Below, one piece after another: positions 25,144-33,864 of a stretch of DNA of 41,160 nucleotides. The stretch covers positions 1 to 41,160 of the forward strand of contig CAMOSU010000008.1 of the NCBI GenBank assembly GCA_946625125.1. The letters run 5' to 3'. A model generated the notes under the pieces. It did not search any database, was not told the DNA's origin, and worked only from the letters and a program-made list of their open reading frames with translations. Position 1 is the stretch's first letter; the number at the start of each line of letters is the position of its first letter. Source of the stretch: an uncultured Clostridia bacterium. Its GTDB lineage: Bacteria > Bacillota > Clostridia > Oscillospirales > Oscillospiraceae. The translations under genes were made by a program, and so were the position numbers.

Positions 25144-26535
25144 ATGGGCCTGCAGCGATACTTCGGAGACCGCCGCTTCTACAAGACAGCTCTTTCCGTC
25201 GCCCTGCCCATCATGATCCAAAACGGCATTACCAACTTTGTGGGCATGCTGGACAATATCATGGTGGGCCGGGTGGGGACGGTGGAAATGACCGGCGTCT
25301 CCATTGCCAATACCCTTTTGTTCGTCTTCAACCTCGCCGTGTTCGGCGCGGTATCGGGCGCCGGAATCTTCGGCGCTCAATTCTTCGGAAAGGGCGACCA
25401 CGCCGGGGTTTGCCACGCCTTCCGCTTTAAGCTGTTGGAATGCGCGGTCCTGCTGGGGCTGGGAGTCCTGATCTTCCTGGGCTTCGGGAAGGAGCTTCTG
25501 CTGCTCTACCTCCGGGGAGAGGGGGACCAGGCCCACATCCAGGAGAGCCTTCGCTTCGGCCAGAGCTATCTGCGGATCATGCTTCTGGGGCTGCCGCCCT
25601 TTGTGCTGGCCCAGTGCTACGCCGGAACCCTCCGGGAGACCGGCAAGACCCTGCCGCCCATGACGGCGGGCCTGATTGCCGTGGGAGTCAACTTTGTCTG
25701 CAACTGGCTGCTGATCTTCGGCAAGCTGGGCCTGCCCAGACTGGGCTCCGACGGCGCGGCCATTGCCACGGTGATCTCCCGCTATGTGGAAGCCGGGATC
25801 GTCATGCTCTGGACCCATCTCCGGGCAGGAGACAACCCCTTCATCCGGGGCGCCTGGCGGAGCTTCCGCATTCCGGGGCGTCTGGCGGGGCAGATCGCCC
25901 GCCGGGGAACCCCTCTGATTCTCAACGAAACCCTTTGGGCGCTGGGACAGGCCCTGCTTCTGCAGTCCTATTCCATTCGCTCCTACACCGTGGTGTCCGC
26001 CACCAACATCGCCTTTACCCTGGGGAACGTCTGCAACGTGGCTTTTATGGCCATGGGAGCGGCCATTGGAATCCTTGTGGGCCAGCTTCTGGGGGCGGGG
26101 AAGACCCGGGAGGCTGTGGATACGGACCGCAAGCTGATTGTTTTCACAGAGCTGAGCTGCCTGGTTTTCGGAGGTCTGATGGCCGCCCTGTCCGGCGTTT
26201 TCCCCAATATCTATAACACGGAGCCGGAAATACGAGGGCTGGCTTCCAAATTTATCTTGATCAACGCAGCCCTGATGCCGGTACATGCCTACGCCAACGC
26301 CGCCTATTTCACCCTGCGCTCCGGCGGAAAGACCTTTGTGACCTTCCTCTTCGATTCCGTCTTTTCCTGCGTGGTGGTGGCTCCCACGGCCTATGTCCTG
26401 TCCCGATTTACAGCAATGCCCATTGTGCCGCTCTTTTTCTGCTGTCAGAGTCTGGAGCTGATCAAATGCGCGGTGGGCTTCCTCATGATCCGCAGCGGCG
26501 TATGGATTCAAAATATCGTAAAGGATGAATACTGA
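25144..26535 (+). CDS. MATE family efflux transporter
   Basis: This 463-residue protein has about 12 membrane segments and the MATE start RRFYKTALSVALPIMIQNGITNFVGMLDNIMVGRVGTVEMTGVSIAN. It also has VGVNFVCNWLLIFGKLGLPRLGSDGAAIATVISRYVE and the second-half repeat MAMGAAIGILVGQLLGAG. MATE proteins export cationic drugs or metabolites using Na+ or H+. The ATG at 25144 lies just after the pepD stop; the track start at 24991 is inside pepD. It overlaps or abuts the ABC exporter gene downstream. The substrate is unknown. Confidence 0.93.
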   Translation: MGLQRYFGDRRFYKTALSVALPIMIQNGITNFVGMLDNIMVGRVGTVEMTGVSIANTLLFVFNLAVFGAVSGAGIFGAQFFGKGDHAGVCHAFRFKLLECAVLLGLGVLIFLGFGKELLLLYLRGEGDQAHIQESLRFGQSYLRIMLLGLPPFVLAQCYAGTLRETGKTLPPMTAGLIAVGVNFVCNWLLIFGKLGLPRLGSDGAAIATVISRYVEAGIVMLWTHLRAGDNPFIRGAWRSFRIPGRLAGQIARRGTPLILNETLWALGQALLLQSYSIRSYTVVSATNIAFTLGNVCNVAFMAMGAAIGILVGQLLGAGKTREAVDTDRKLIVFTELSCLVFGGLMAALSGVFPNIYNTEPEIRGLASKFILINAALMPVHAYANAAYFTLRSGGKTFVTFLFDSVFSCVVVAPTAYVLSRFTAMPIVPLFFCCQSLELIKCAVGFLMIRSGVWIQNIVKDEY

Positions 26536-26536
26536 T

Positions 26537-28294
26537 ATGCAGACCAAGGACTATCAAAAACGCTCCCTGTTGGGGATTTTCCTGGGCTATTTCCGTCCCC
26601 ATCTGCGGCTGTTTCTGCTGGATATGGGCTGCGCCTTTACAGTCTCCATGATTGATCTGGCCTTTCCTCTTGTGACCCGCAGCGCCCTGTATCAATTGCT
26701 GCCGGACAAGCGCTATGAGACCTTTTTCCTGGTTATGGGGATTATGGTGCTCTGCTACGTGCTGCGCTCGTTTTTGCAGTTTGTCATCGCCTACTGGGGC
26801 CACACCTTCGGCATCCGGGTGGAGGCGGACATCCGACGGGATCTGTTCAGCCACCTCCAATCCCTCAGCTTCAGCTACTACGACAACAACCGAACCGGCC
26901 AGCTTATGAGCCGTTTGACCACGGATCTGTTTGAAATCACGGAGTTGGCCCACCACGGGCCGGAGGACCTGTTTACCTCCATCCTTACCGTCATCGGAGC
27001 CATCATCATTATGTTCACAGTCCAGTGGAAGCTGGCTCTGGTGGTCTGTCTCATGTTCCCGGTGTGCATGTCCCTGATTATCTTCCGGCGGCGCAAAATG
27101 AGTCGGGTTTCCAAAATGGTGAAGCAGCGCACCGCCGGAATCAACGCCGACATTGAATCCTCCCTGTCCGGCTTCCGCACCTCCAAGGCCTTTGCCAACG
27201 AGGCGGCGGAGTACGACAAATTCCTCCACTCCAACGAGCGCTTCAAAACCTCCAAGCGGGAATTCCACAAGGAAATGGGAATCTTCCACGCCACCATGGA
27301 GTTTTTTACCTCGATCCTGCATGTGGTGGTCATCGCCCTGGGGGGCTATCTCATTATGAAGGATCAGATGGACTACCGGGACATCATCACCTTCTCCTTG
27401 TACATCGGCACCTTTGTCAATCCCATCCGAAAAATGGCAACCCTATCGGAAATGCTGGCCAACGGCTTCGCCGGATTGAACCGCTTTGCGGAGATCATGC
27501 GTACCGAACCCACTGTCCAGGACCTGCCGGACGCCCAAGAGCTGGGACCTGTCCGGGGAGATCTGAGTCTGGAGCATGTGAACTTCTCCTACAAGGAGGA
27601 GCTGCCGGTGCTGAAGGACCTGAGTCTGGAGGTTCGGGCCGGGGAGACCATCGCCATTGTCGGCCCCTCCGGGGGCGGCAAAACCACCCTCTGCCAGTTG
27701 ATTCCCCGTTTCTATGAGGCCACAGGCGGCGTCATCCGGGTGGACGGCCAGGACATTCGCCATGTGACCCAGCGTTCTCTGCGGGAGCAGATCGGCATTG
27801 TTCAGCAGGAGGTCTTTCTCTTTGCGGACACCGTGCTGGAGAACATTCGCTACGGCAAGCCGGAGGCCACCATGGAAGAGGTGGTGGAGGCGGCAAAGCG
27901 GGCGGAGATCTATGAGGACATTATGGAAATGCCCGAGGGCTTCGACACCTACGTGGGGGAGCGGGGAACTCTGCTCTCCGGCGGTCAGAAGCAGCGCATT
28001 TCCATTGCCCGCATTTTCCTGAAGAATCCCCCCATTCTGATTCTGGACGAGGCAACCTCCGCCCTGGACAGCATCACCGAGGCCAAAATCCAGCGGGCCT
28101 TCGACGAGCTGGCCAAGGGTCGGACCACCCTGATCATTGCCCACCGTCTGTCCACCATCCACGCGGCCAACCGGGTGGTGGTGATTGCCGACGGAGTGAT
28201 CCGGGAACAGGGGACCCGGGAGGAGCTGTTGGCGAGAAATGGCGTTTTCGCCCAGCTTTATCACACGCAAAATCTGGTGGAAGGCCGATTTTGA
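26537..28294 (+). CDS. ABC exporter, fused permease and ATPase
   Basis: This protein of about 585 residues has an N-terminal six-helix exporter domain (residues 1-320), with PLVTRSALYQLLPD and SLSFSYYDNNRTGQLMSRLTTD, and a C-terminal ATPase. The ATPase shows Walker A GPSGGGKTT, Q-loop GIVQQEVFLF, signature LSGGQKQRISIAR and Walker B ILILDEATSALD. It is a half-transporter of the MdlB/MsbA-like kind that should work as a dimer. The start may be ATG 26525 or 26537; AAGGA suits 26537 better. No second half-transporter follows, so a homodimer is likely. Pairing with a MATE gene suggests an efflux locus. Confidence 0.93.
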   Translation: MQTKDYQKRSLLGIFLGYFRPHLRLFLLDMGCAFTVSMIDLAFPLVTRSALYQLLPDKRYETFFLVMGIMVLCYVLRSFLQFVIAYWGHTFGIRVEADIRRDLFSHLQSLSFSYYDNNRTGQLMSRLTTDLFEITELAHHGPEDLFTSILTVIGAIIIMFTVQWKLALVVCLMFPVCMSLIIFRRRKMSRVSKMVKQRTAGINADIESSLSGFRTSKAFANEAAEYDKFLHSNERFKTSKREFHKEMGIFHATMEFFTSILHVVVIALGGYLIMKDQMDYRDIITFSLYIGTFVNPIRKMATLSEMLANGFAGLNRFAEIMRTEPTVQDLPDAQELGPVRGDLSLEHVNFSYKEELPVLKDLSLEVRAGETIAIVGPSGGGKTTLCQLIPRFYEATGGVIRVDGQDIRHVTQRSLREQIGIVQQEVFLFADTVLENIRYGKPEATMEEVVEAAKRAEIYEDIMEMPEGFDTYVGERGTLLSGGQKQRISIARIFLKNPPILILDEATSALDSITEAKIQRAFDELAKGRTTLIIAHRLSTIHAANRVVVIADGVIREQGTREELLARNGVFAQLYHTQNLVEGRF

Positions 28295-28304
28295 TAGAAT
28301 TTGA

Positions 28305-28333
28305 TTGCTTTTTGCCATTCATTCTGGTATAAT
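28305..28333 (+). promoter_or_regulatory. Promoter of the amino-sugar cassette
   Basis: TTGCTT at 28305-28310 and a perfect TATAAT at 28328-28333 are 17 bases apart, again with TGG before the -10 box. It starts just after the ABC exporter stop and precedes the kinase ATG at 28361, which has GGAGG at a normal distance. Confidence 0.8.
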
Positions 28334-28360
28334 TCAAATATTAATCCTTTGGAGGTGCCT

Positions 28361-29422
28361 ATGCAGCAGGCGATTCATCATTTTCAGATTATGAGCCAGC
28401 CGGTTCATTGCCGGTCCTTCGGCCACGGCAATATCAACTATACCTTCCAGATCACCACCGACAACGGCAAGCAGTACATTCTGCAAAGAATCAACACCCA
28501 TGTTTTCAAAAACCCGGTGCAGCTCATGCAGAACGTCATCGCCGTGACCCAGCATATCCGCCGCAAGGTGGACGATCCCAACAGGGTACTGAATTTCGTC
28601 CCCGCTCTGGACGGAAGCTACTACTACCGGGACGAGCGGCGGCGTTACTGGCGCTGCTACGAATTTGTGGGGGGCTTCTGCCTGGAGGCTCCGGAGTCCG
28701 ACGCGGATTTCTACGAGAGCGCCGTGGCCTTCGGCCGCTTCCAGGAGCAGCTCTCGGATTTCCCCGCGGAGACTCTGTTTGAAACCATCCCCAACTTCCA
28801 CAATACCCCGGATCGCTACCGCCAGCTCCACATCGCCATGGACGAGGACGCCTGCGACAGACTGCAGTACGTCCAGCGGGAAATCGACTTCATCATGGAA
28901 CGGGAGCAGGAGGCCGGGACCATCCAGCGGATGCTGGAGAGCGGCGAGCTGCCCCTGCGCGTGACCCACAACGACACCAAGCTCAACAACGTCCTGCTGG
29001 ACATGAAGACCCGAAAGGCGCTCTGCGTCCTGGACCTGGACACCGTCATGCCCGGCTCCAGCCTCTTTGACTTTGGCGATTCCATCCGCTTCGGAGCGGC
29101 CACGGCCCCCGAGGACGTGCAGGAGCTCAGCCGCATGAGTCTGGATCTGCACCGCTTCGAGGTCTATACCAAGGGCTATCTGGACGGCTGCCACTCCCTC
29201 ACCAAGCGGGAGATCGAGCTACTGCCCCTGGGCGCCAAGATCATCACTCTGGAGCTTGCCGTGCGCTTCCTGACGGATTATCTGGAATCCGACCACTATT
29301 TCAAGACCCAGTATTCCGACCACAATCTGGTCCGTACCCGGGCGCAGCTTCGTCTGGTGCAGGATATGGAGGCCAAGTGGAATCAAATGCAGAAAATCAT
29401 CGAAAACTATGTGGAGAATTAA
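28361..29422 (+). CDS. APH-fold sugar kinase (N-acetylhexosamine kinase-like)
   Basis: This 353-residue protein is a member of the aminoglycoside phosphotransferase fold. It shows FGHGNINYTFQITTDNGKQYILQRIN (nucleotide loop and Lys), the catalytic loop LRVTHNDTKLNNVLLD and the metal motif CVLDLDTVMPGSSLFDFGDSIR. Length and blocks resemble N-acetylhexosamine 1-kinase (NahK), which phosphorylates GlcNAc or GalNAc at C1. The track start at 28301 precedes the -10 box, so ATG 28361 is chosen. It is followed within 3 bases by a ROK-type protein and then NagA, which strengthens an amino-sugar role. Another possibility is a kinase for a different small metabolite. Confidence 0.78.
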   Translation: MQQAIHHFQIMSQPVHCRSFGHGNINYTFQITTDNGKQYILQRINTHVFKNPVQLMQNVIAVTQHIRRKVDDPNRVLNFVPALDGSYYYRDERRRYWRCYEFVGGFCLEAPESDADFYESAVAFGRFQEQLSDFPAETLFETIPNFHNTPDRYRQLHIAMDEDACDRLQYVQREIDFIMEREQEAGTIQRMLESGELPLRVTHNDTKLNNVLLDMKTRKALCVLDLDTVMPGSSLFDFGDSIRFGAATAPEDVQELSRMSLDLHRFEVYTKGYLDGCHSLTKREIELLPLGAKIITLELAVRFLTDYLESDHYFKTQYSDHNLVRTRAQLRLVQDMEAKWNQMQKIIENYVEN

Positions 29423-29425
29423 GCT

Positions 29426-30832
29426 ATGAAGTATCTTGGTATCGAATTCCCCGTGAAGAATCTGCCCGAGCTGGACCCGGGCTACATTCCCCTGGGACCC
29501 TGGATGGAGTCCTACCTGGCGGGAGCGACAAAGCCCATCTCCATTGCTGTGGAGCGGGACAAGGGTAAGATCACCGTCCGCCACGGCAGAATCTACGGCA
29601 GCCCTGAAATGGCCGAGGCGGATTACCGCTTTGTGGAGCGCTATGTGAAGTTCCTGCTCTGGTCCATCGGCGGCTTCCGGGTCTACATCCTGGGGGCTTC
29701 CGACATTGCCCGGCGGTTGGCGGAGGAGTATGTGTACTTCGAGAACGGCGAGGGGGAAAACGGCAAGCGCTGGTTTGACGTGCAATTCATGTCCGACGTG
29801 TTTGAAAACGGCTTTGAGATCGTGGACTGCCCTGACGCCGCCTCCTTCCCGGCGGAGAACGACGCCTCCGTGTCCGTGGGCGGACACATGGAGGGCTGCC
29901 GCATCGGCTTTGACGCCGGCGGCTCCGACCGCAAGGTTTCCGCTGTGATCGACGGGAAGACCGTGTACTCCGAGGAGGTGGTTTGGTACCCCAAGACCCA
30001 CGCCGATCCCCAGTATCACTATGACGAGATCGTCAAGGCCTTCCAGACCGCCGCTTCCAAAATGCCCAGGGTGGACGGCATCGGCGTTTCCTCCGCCGGC
30101 GTCTTCATCGGCAACGCCCCCATGGTGAGCTCTCTGTTCATCAAGGTTCCCAGAGAGAAGGAGGTCCGCAAGCTGGTGCACACGGTCTTTGACCGGGCTG
30201 CCGCCGCCATCGGTGACGGGACAGTTCCCATTGTGGTGGCCAATGACGGCGACGTGACGGCGCTGGCCGGGGCCATGGGTCTGGGAACCACCGCTGTCAT
30301 GGGAATGGCCATGGGGACCTCCGAGGCCGTGGGCTATGTGGATAAGAAGGGTAATGTCCTGGGCTGGTTCAATGAGCTGGCCTTCGCCCCGGTGGATCTG
30401 TCTGAAAACGCCATGATGGACGAGTGGTCCTATGACATCGGCGTGGGCTGTAAGTACTTCTCTCAGGATGCGGTGATCAAGCTGGCCCCCGCCGCCGGAA
30501 TTGCGCTGGACCAGGGCCTGACTCCCGCGGAAAAGCTGAAGGCAGTCCAGGCCCTTATGGAACAGGACGATCCCCGGGCCGTGAAGATTTACGAGTCCAT
30601 CGGCGTCTACCTGGGCCACACCATGCAGCTCTACTCCATGTTCTACGACGTGGAGCACATGATTGTCCTGGGGCGGGTCATGTCCGGCAAGGGCGGCGAC
30701 ACCATCCTGGCGGAATGCAAGCGGGTCATGGCGGAGGAGTATCCCGCTCTGGCACGGAAGATGACCGTCATGCTCCCGGACGAGAAGACCCGCCGGGTAG
30801 GTCAGGCTGTGGCGGCGGCGTCTTTGCCCTAA
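29426..30832 (+). CDS. ROK-family sugar kinase with long N-terminal extension
   Basis: This 468-residue protein has a ROK/hexokinase-type kinase domain from about residue 155. The phosphate loop is IGFDAGGSDRKVSAVIDG; VDGIGVSSAGVFIG and the catalytic Asp region IVVANDGDVTALAGAMG follow, with MGMAMGTSEAVGYVD and a glycine-rich C-terminal part. ROK proteins of usual size are about 300 residues; here the first 150 residues form an extra domain I do not recognise. The typical ROK zinc Cys cluster is not apparent. Context with an APH-fold kinase and NagA suggests it phosphorylates GlcNAc or ManNAc, feeding NagA. A regulator role is less likely, as no helix-turn-helix is seen. Confidence 0.82.
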   Translation: MKYLGIEFPVKNLPELDPGYIPLGPWMESYLAGATKPISIAVERDKGKITVRHGRIYGSPEMAEADYRFVERYVKFLLWSIGGFRVYILGASDIARRLAEEYVYFENGEGENGKRWFDVQFMSDVFENGFEIVDCPDAASFPAENDASVSVGGHMEGCRIGFDAGGSDRKVSAVIDGKTVYSEEVVWYPKTHADPQYHYDEIVKAFQTAASKMPRVDGIGVSSAGVFIGNAPMVSSLFIKVPREKEVRKLVHTVFDRAAAAIGDGTVPIVVANDGDVTALAGAMGLGTTAVMGMAMGTSEAVGYVDKKGNVLGWFNELAFAPVDLSENAMMDEWSYDIGVGCKYFSQDAVIKLAPAAGIALDQGLTPAEKLKAVQALMEQDDPRAVKIYESIGVYLGHTMQLYSMFYDVEHMIVLGRVMSGKGGDTILAECKRVMAEEYPALARKMTVMLPDEKTRRVGQAVAAASLP

Positions 30833-30854
30833 ATGACTGGCTTTGGAGGTTACT

Positions 30855-31976
30855 ATGAACTTTAAGAACGCTTATCTCTATACGGAGAATTTTCAATTCG
30901 TCAAGGGCGGCTTTTCCGTGGCGGAGGGCAAATTCTTCGACGTGGGCAAGGAAAAGGCGGACGCCCTGGACCTGGAGGGAGCTTACGTGATCCCCGGTCT
31001 CATTGACGTACACAACCATGGCAATTCCAACGCGGACTTTTCCGACGGCTCCTATGAGGGCGACCTGAAAATGGCCCGTTACCTGGCCAGCGTCGGCGTG
31101 ACGAGCTTTGCGCCTGCCACCATGACTCTGCCCTACGAGACCATTGCCAGAGCACTGGAGGCCGGCCTGCGGCTGCGCAAGCAGCCCGTGGAGGGCGCCG
31201 CCCGGCTGCTGGGCGTCCAGATGGAGGGGCCCTTCTTCTCCGAAAAGAAAAAGGGCGCCCAGAACGGGGAATACCTGCGGCTTCCGGACTTTGCGGCTTT
31301 CCGGAAGCTCTATGAGGACAGCGAGGGGCTGATTTCCATTGTGGACCTGGCCCCGGAGCTGGAAGGTTCTGTGGAATTTGTAAAGCAGGCAAAGGAGCTT
31401 TGCACCGTCTCCATTGCCCACACGGATTCCGACTACGAACATGCCAAGGCGGCCATTGACGCGGGCGTCACCCATCTGACCCATTTGTACAACGCCATGC
31501 CCCCCATTCATCACCGGAAGCCCGGCGTCATCGGCGCCGCCTCGGAAAACGAAGGGGTTTCGGCGGAAATCATCTGCGACGGAATCCACGTCCATCCCGC
31601 TTCCATCCGAATGGCCTTCCGGCTCTTTGGGGCGGAGCGCATGGTGCTGATTTCCGACGCTCTGCGCTGCTGCGGCATGCCGGAGGGCGAATACGAGCTG
31701 GGCGGTCAGCAGGTCTTCCTGGCGGAAAATGTTGCCCGTCTGGCGGACGGTACCATCGCCGGCTCCGCCACCAATCTCTTCGACTGCATGCGCAACGCAG
31801 TTCGTTTTGGCATCCCCAAGGAGGACGCCGTTCGGGCCGCCACCTGGAATCCTGCCCGTCAGATCCACGCTTTGGATCGGGTGGGCTCCATTGCCGACGG
31901 CAAGCTGGCAGATTTCGTGGTCTGCAACGAGGCGCTGACGCCCAGCGCTGTTTACCTGGGCGGCAAGCGGCTTTGA
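30855..31976 (+). CDS. nagA: N-acetylglucosamine-6-phosphate deacetylase NagA
   Basis: This 373-residue amidohydrolase removes acetyl from GlcNAc-6-phosphate to give GlcN-6-phosphate. Metal-site motifs are GLIDVHNHG near residue 50, GVQMEGPFFSEKKKGA near 125, and HTDSDYEHA with HLTHLYNAMPPIHHRKPG. ICDGIHVHP and the catalytic Asp in LISDALRCCG follow, with DGTIAGSATNL near the end. GGAGGT lies before the ATG at 30855; the 4-codon longer track start is less likely. No nagB (deaminase) is in the window, so the product is used either through an unlinked NagB or for UDP-GlcNAc synthesis. Confidence 0.93.
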   Translation: MNFKNAYLYTENFQFVKGGFSVAEGKFFDVGKEKADALDLEGAYVIPGLIDVHNHGNSNADFSDGSYEGDLKMARYLASVGVTSFAPATMTLPYETIARALEAGLRLRKQPVEGAARLLGVQMEGPFFSEKKKGAQNGEYLRLPDFAAFRKLYEDSEGLISIVDLAPELEGSVEFVKQAKELCTVSIAHTDSDYEHAKAAIDAGVTHLTHLYNAMPPIHHRKPGVIGAASENEGVSAEIICDGIHVHPASIRMAFRLFGAERMVLISDALRCCGMPEGEYELGGQQVFLAENVARLADGTIAGSATNLFDCMRNAVRFGIPKEDAVRAATWNPARQIHALDRVGSIADGKLADFVVCNEALTPSAVYLGGKRL

Positions 31977-32005
31977 TTATCATTTTTATTGGAGGATTTG
32001 AACCG

Positions 32006-33112
32006 ATGAAACGTTTGTTTGCGATTATTCTGACTCTGTGCCTGATGCTGGCTCTTTGCGCCTGTACCGCGGACGAAAAGAACCCCACCGAGACCGGCTC
32101 CGGGCTTCCCACCGCGGAAGAACCCGTCAACGCCGGTACTGAAACCGGCTCCGGTCCCAACGATACCGGTACTCCCGTGGAGAGCCGTTCCGCCTCCGGC
32201 CGGGAAAACGACCCCAGCGGGGAGGTTCCCAGCTTCCGGATCTACTCTCTGAAGGGTCCCACCTCCATGGGACTTGTCATGCTCCTGAAGGAAAGCATTC
32301 AGGGCCAAAGCTACAACAATTATCAGCCCACCATGTGCACCGGCGCGGACGAAGTGACTGCCGCCCTCATGAGTGGGGACGCCGACATCGCTCTGCTGCC
32401 CGCCAACGCTGCCGCGACGCTTTACAACAAGGCGGGAGGCTTCTCTGTAGTTGCCATCAACACCCTGGGGGTGCTCTATGTGGTGGAAAACGGAGAAAGC
32501 GTTCAGTCCATCGAGGATCTGGCGGGAAAGACGGTCTACCTTACCGGCAAGGGGACTACCCCCGAATATGCCCTGCGTTATCTGCTTTCCGCTCACGGGA
32601 TTGAGGACCAGGTGACTTTGGAATTCAAATCCGAGGCCCAGGAGGTAGTTTCCGCCATGGCGGAGAACACTGCCGGCATCGGTGTGCTGCCCCAGCCCTT
32701 TGTCACCGCTGCCATGGCGCAGAATGAGAAGCTGCGGATTGCCCTGGACTTCAACGAGGAATGGGCCGCTGTGACCCAGGACAGCGTTTTGGTCACTGGC
32801 GTCACCGTGGTCCGCAATGAGGTCCTGGAACAGCAGAAGGGTGCCATTGATACCTTCTTGAAGGAAGCCGCCGACGGGGTGCAGAAGGTTCTGAGCAATC
32901 CCGATCAGGCCGCGCAGATCATTGAGGAGATGGGAATTGTGGCCAAGGCCGCCATTGCCCAGAAAGCCCTGCCCTTCTGCGGCCTGACCTGCATCACCGG
33001 TCCTGAGATGAAATCCATGCTCTCCGGCTATCTGCAGACCCTTTACGACCAGAATCCTCAGGCCATTGGCGAAGCAATGCCCGACGAGGCCTTCTACTAC
33101 ACGGGAGAATGA
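32006..33112 (+). CDS. ABC importer substrate-binding lipoprotein (NMT1/NrtA-like)
   Basis: This 368-residue protein has a lipoprotein signal peptide ending at the lipobox LCAC (Cys about residue 20), then a Thr/Ser/Gly-rich linker of about 50 residues with two TETGSG units. A periplasmic-type binding domain follows with SLKGPTSMGLVMLLKE, DIALLPANAAATLYN, INTLGVLYVVE and GKTVYLTGKGTTPEYALRYLL. It resembles NMT1/THI5-like or NrtA/SsuA binding proteins for small organic or nitrogen/sulfur compounds. The start at 32006 has GGAGG at 10 bases. No riboswitch is visible in the 29-base gap upstream. The ligand cannot be told from sequence. Confidence 0.85.
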   Translation: MKRLFAIILTLCLMLALCACTADEKNPTETGSGLPTAEEPVNAGTETGSGPNDTGTPVESRSASGRENDPSGEVPSFRIYSLKGPTSMGLVMLLKESIQGQSYNNYQPTMCTGADEVTAALMSGDADIALLPANAAATLYNKAGGFSVVAINTLGVLYVVENGESVQSIEDLAGKTVYLTGKGTTPEYALRYLLSAHGIEDQVTLEFKSEAQEVVSAMAENTAGIGVLPQPFVTAAMAQNEKLRIALDFNEEWAAVTQDSVLVTGVTVVRNEVLEQQKGAIDTFLKEAADGVQKVLSNPDQAAQIIEEMGIVAKAAIAQKALPFCGLTCITGPEMKSMLSGYLQTLYDQNPQAIGEAMPDEAFYYTGE

Positions 33113-33115
33113 TCC

Positions 33116-33862
33116 ATGAAGCCTGCCAAATCAACGAAACCATTGTATCGGGGACTGCTTGTGGCCCTGTTTTGGATCGGGGTTTGGCAGGCTGCCTCTA
33201 TGCTGGTGGGGAAGCCTGTGCTCTTTGCCTCCCCTCTGGACACTCTGAAGGCTCTCCTGGCCCTGGTTCCAAGAGGAGATTACTGGCTGGCGGTGGCGGG
33301 CTCTCTGGGCCGGATTGCCCTGGGCTTTGGTCTGGCGCTGCTTTTGGGACTTCTCACCGGGGTGGCGGCCTATCGTTCCTCTCTGATGAAAACTCTGCTC
33401 TCTCCGCTTTTGACCTTGATGAAGACCGTTCCCGTGGCCTCCTTCATCATTCTGGTGCTGGTCTGGTTCGGCTCAAAGCAGTTGGCAGTCATTGTTGCCC
33501 TGCTGGTGGTCTTCCCCCAGATCTATTTTTCCACCCTGTCCGGTCTGAGCAGTCGGGATTCGGAACTGCTGGAGCTTTCCCGGGTCTTTCGGGTTCCCGC
33601 CCGTCGGGTAGCCTGGCAGGTCTACCGTCCGGCGCTGATGCCCTACCTGAAGGGGGCCTGCGCCTCCGCTCTGGGCATGAGCTGGAAGGCCGGCATTGCC
33701 GCGGAGGTCATCGGCACCCCCCTGCATTCCATTGGGGAGCAGATGTATCTGTCCAAGGTCTACATGGCCACGGCGGAGCTCTTTGCCTGGACCCTGACGG
33801 TGATTCTTTTGAGCCTGCTGTTTGAAAAAGCGGTACTCTGGTTGATGGGAAGGGTAGGGTAG
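33116..33862 (+). CDS. ABC importer permease (SsuC/ThiX-like)
   Basis: This 248-residue inner-membrane protein has about six membrane segments and the BPD_transp_1 EAA-type loop region LSRVFRVPARRVAWQVYRPALMPYLKGACASALGMSWKAGIAAEVIG. Other family blocks are PSPLDTL-like LFASPLDTLKALLALV and LGRIALGFGLALLLG. It matches NitT/TauT-type permeases. It starts 3 bases after the lipoprotein gene and ends 2 bases before the ATPase gene, making a compact importer operon. A 238-residue ORF in another frame (33109-33825) is its shadow. Confidence 0.9.
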   Translation: MKPAKSTKPLYRGLLVALFWIGVWQAASMLVGKPVLFASPLDTLKALLALVPRGDYWLAVAGSLGRIALGFGLALLLGLLTGVAAYRSSLMKTLLSPLLTLMKTVPVASFIILVLVWFGSKQLAVIVALLVVFPQIYFSTLSGLSSRDSELLELSRVFRVPARRVAWQVYRPALMPYLKGACASALGMSWKAGIAAEVIGTPLHSIGEQMYLSKVYMATAELFAWTLTVILLSLLFEKAVLWLMGRVG

Positions 33863-33864
33863 CT

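Noticed and set aside
31977-32005. Riboswitch (for example TPP) before the NMT1-like importer
   Set aside because: The gap after nagA is only 29 bases and holds just a ribosome binding site.
33109-33825. 238-residue + strand ORF overlapping the importer permease
   Set aside because: It is the same DNA in another frame, rich in Gly/Ser/Pro with no membrane pattern; the 33116 frame matches the permease family.
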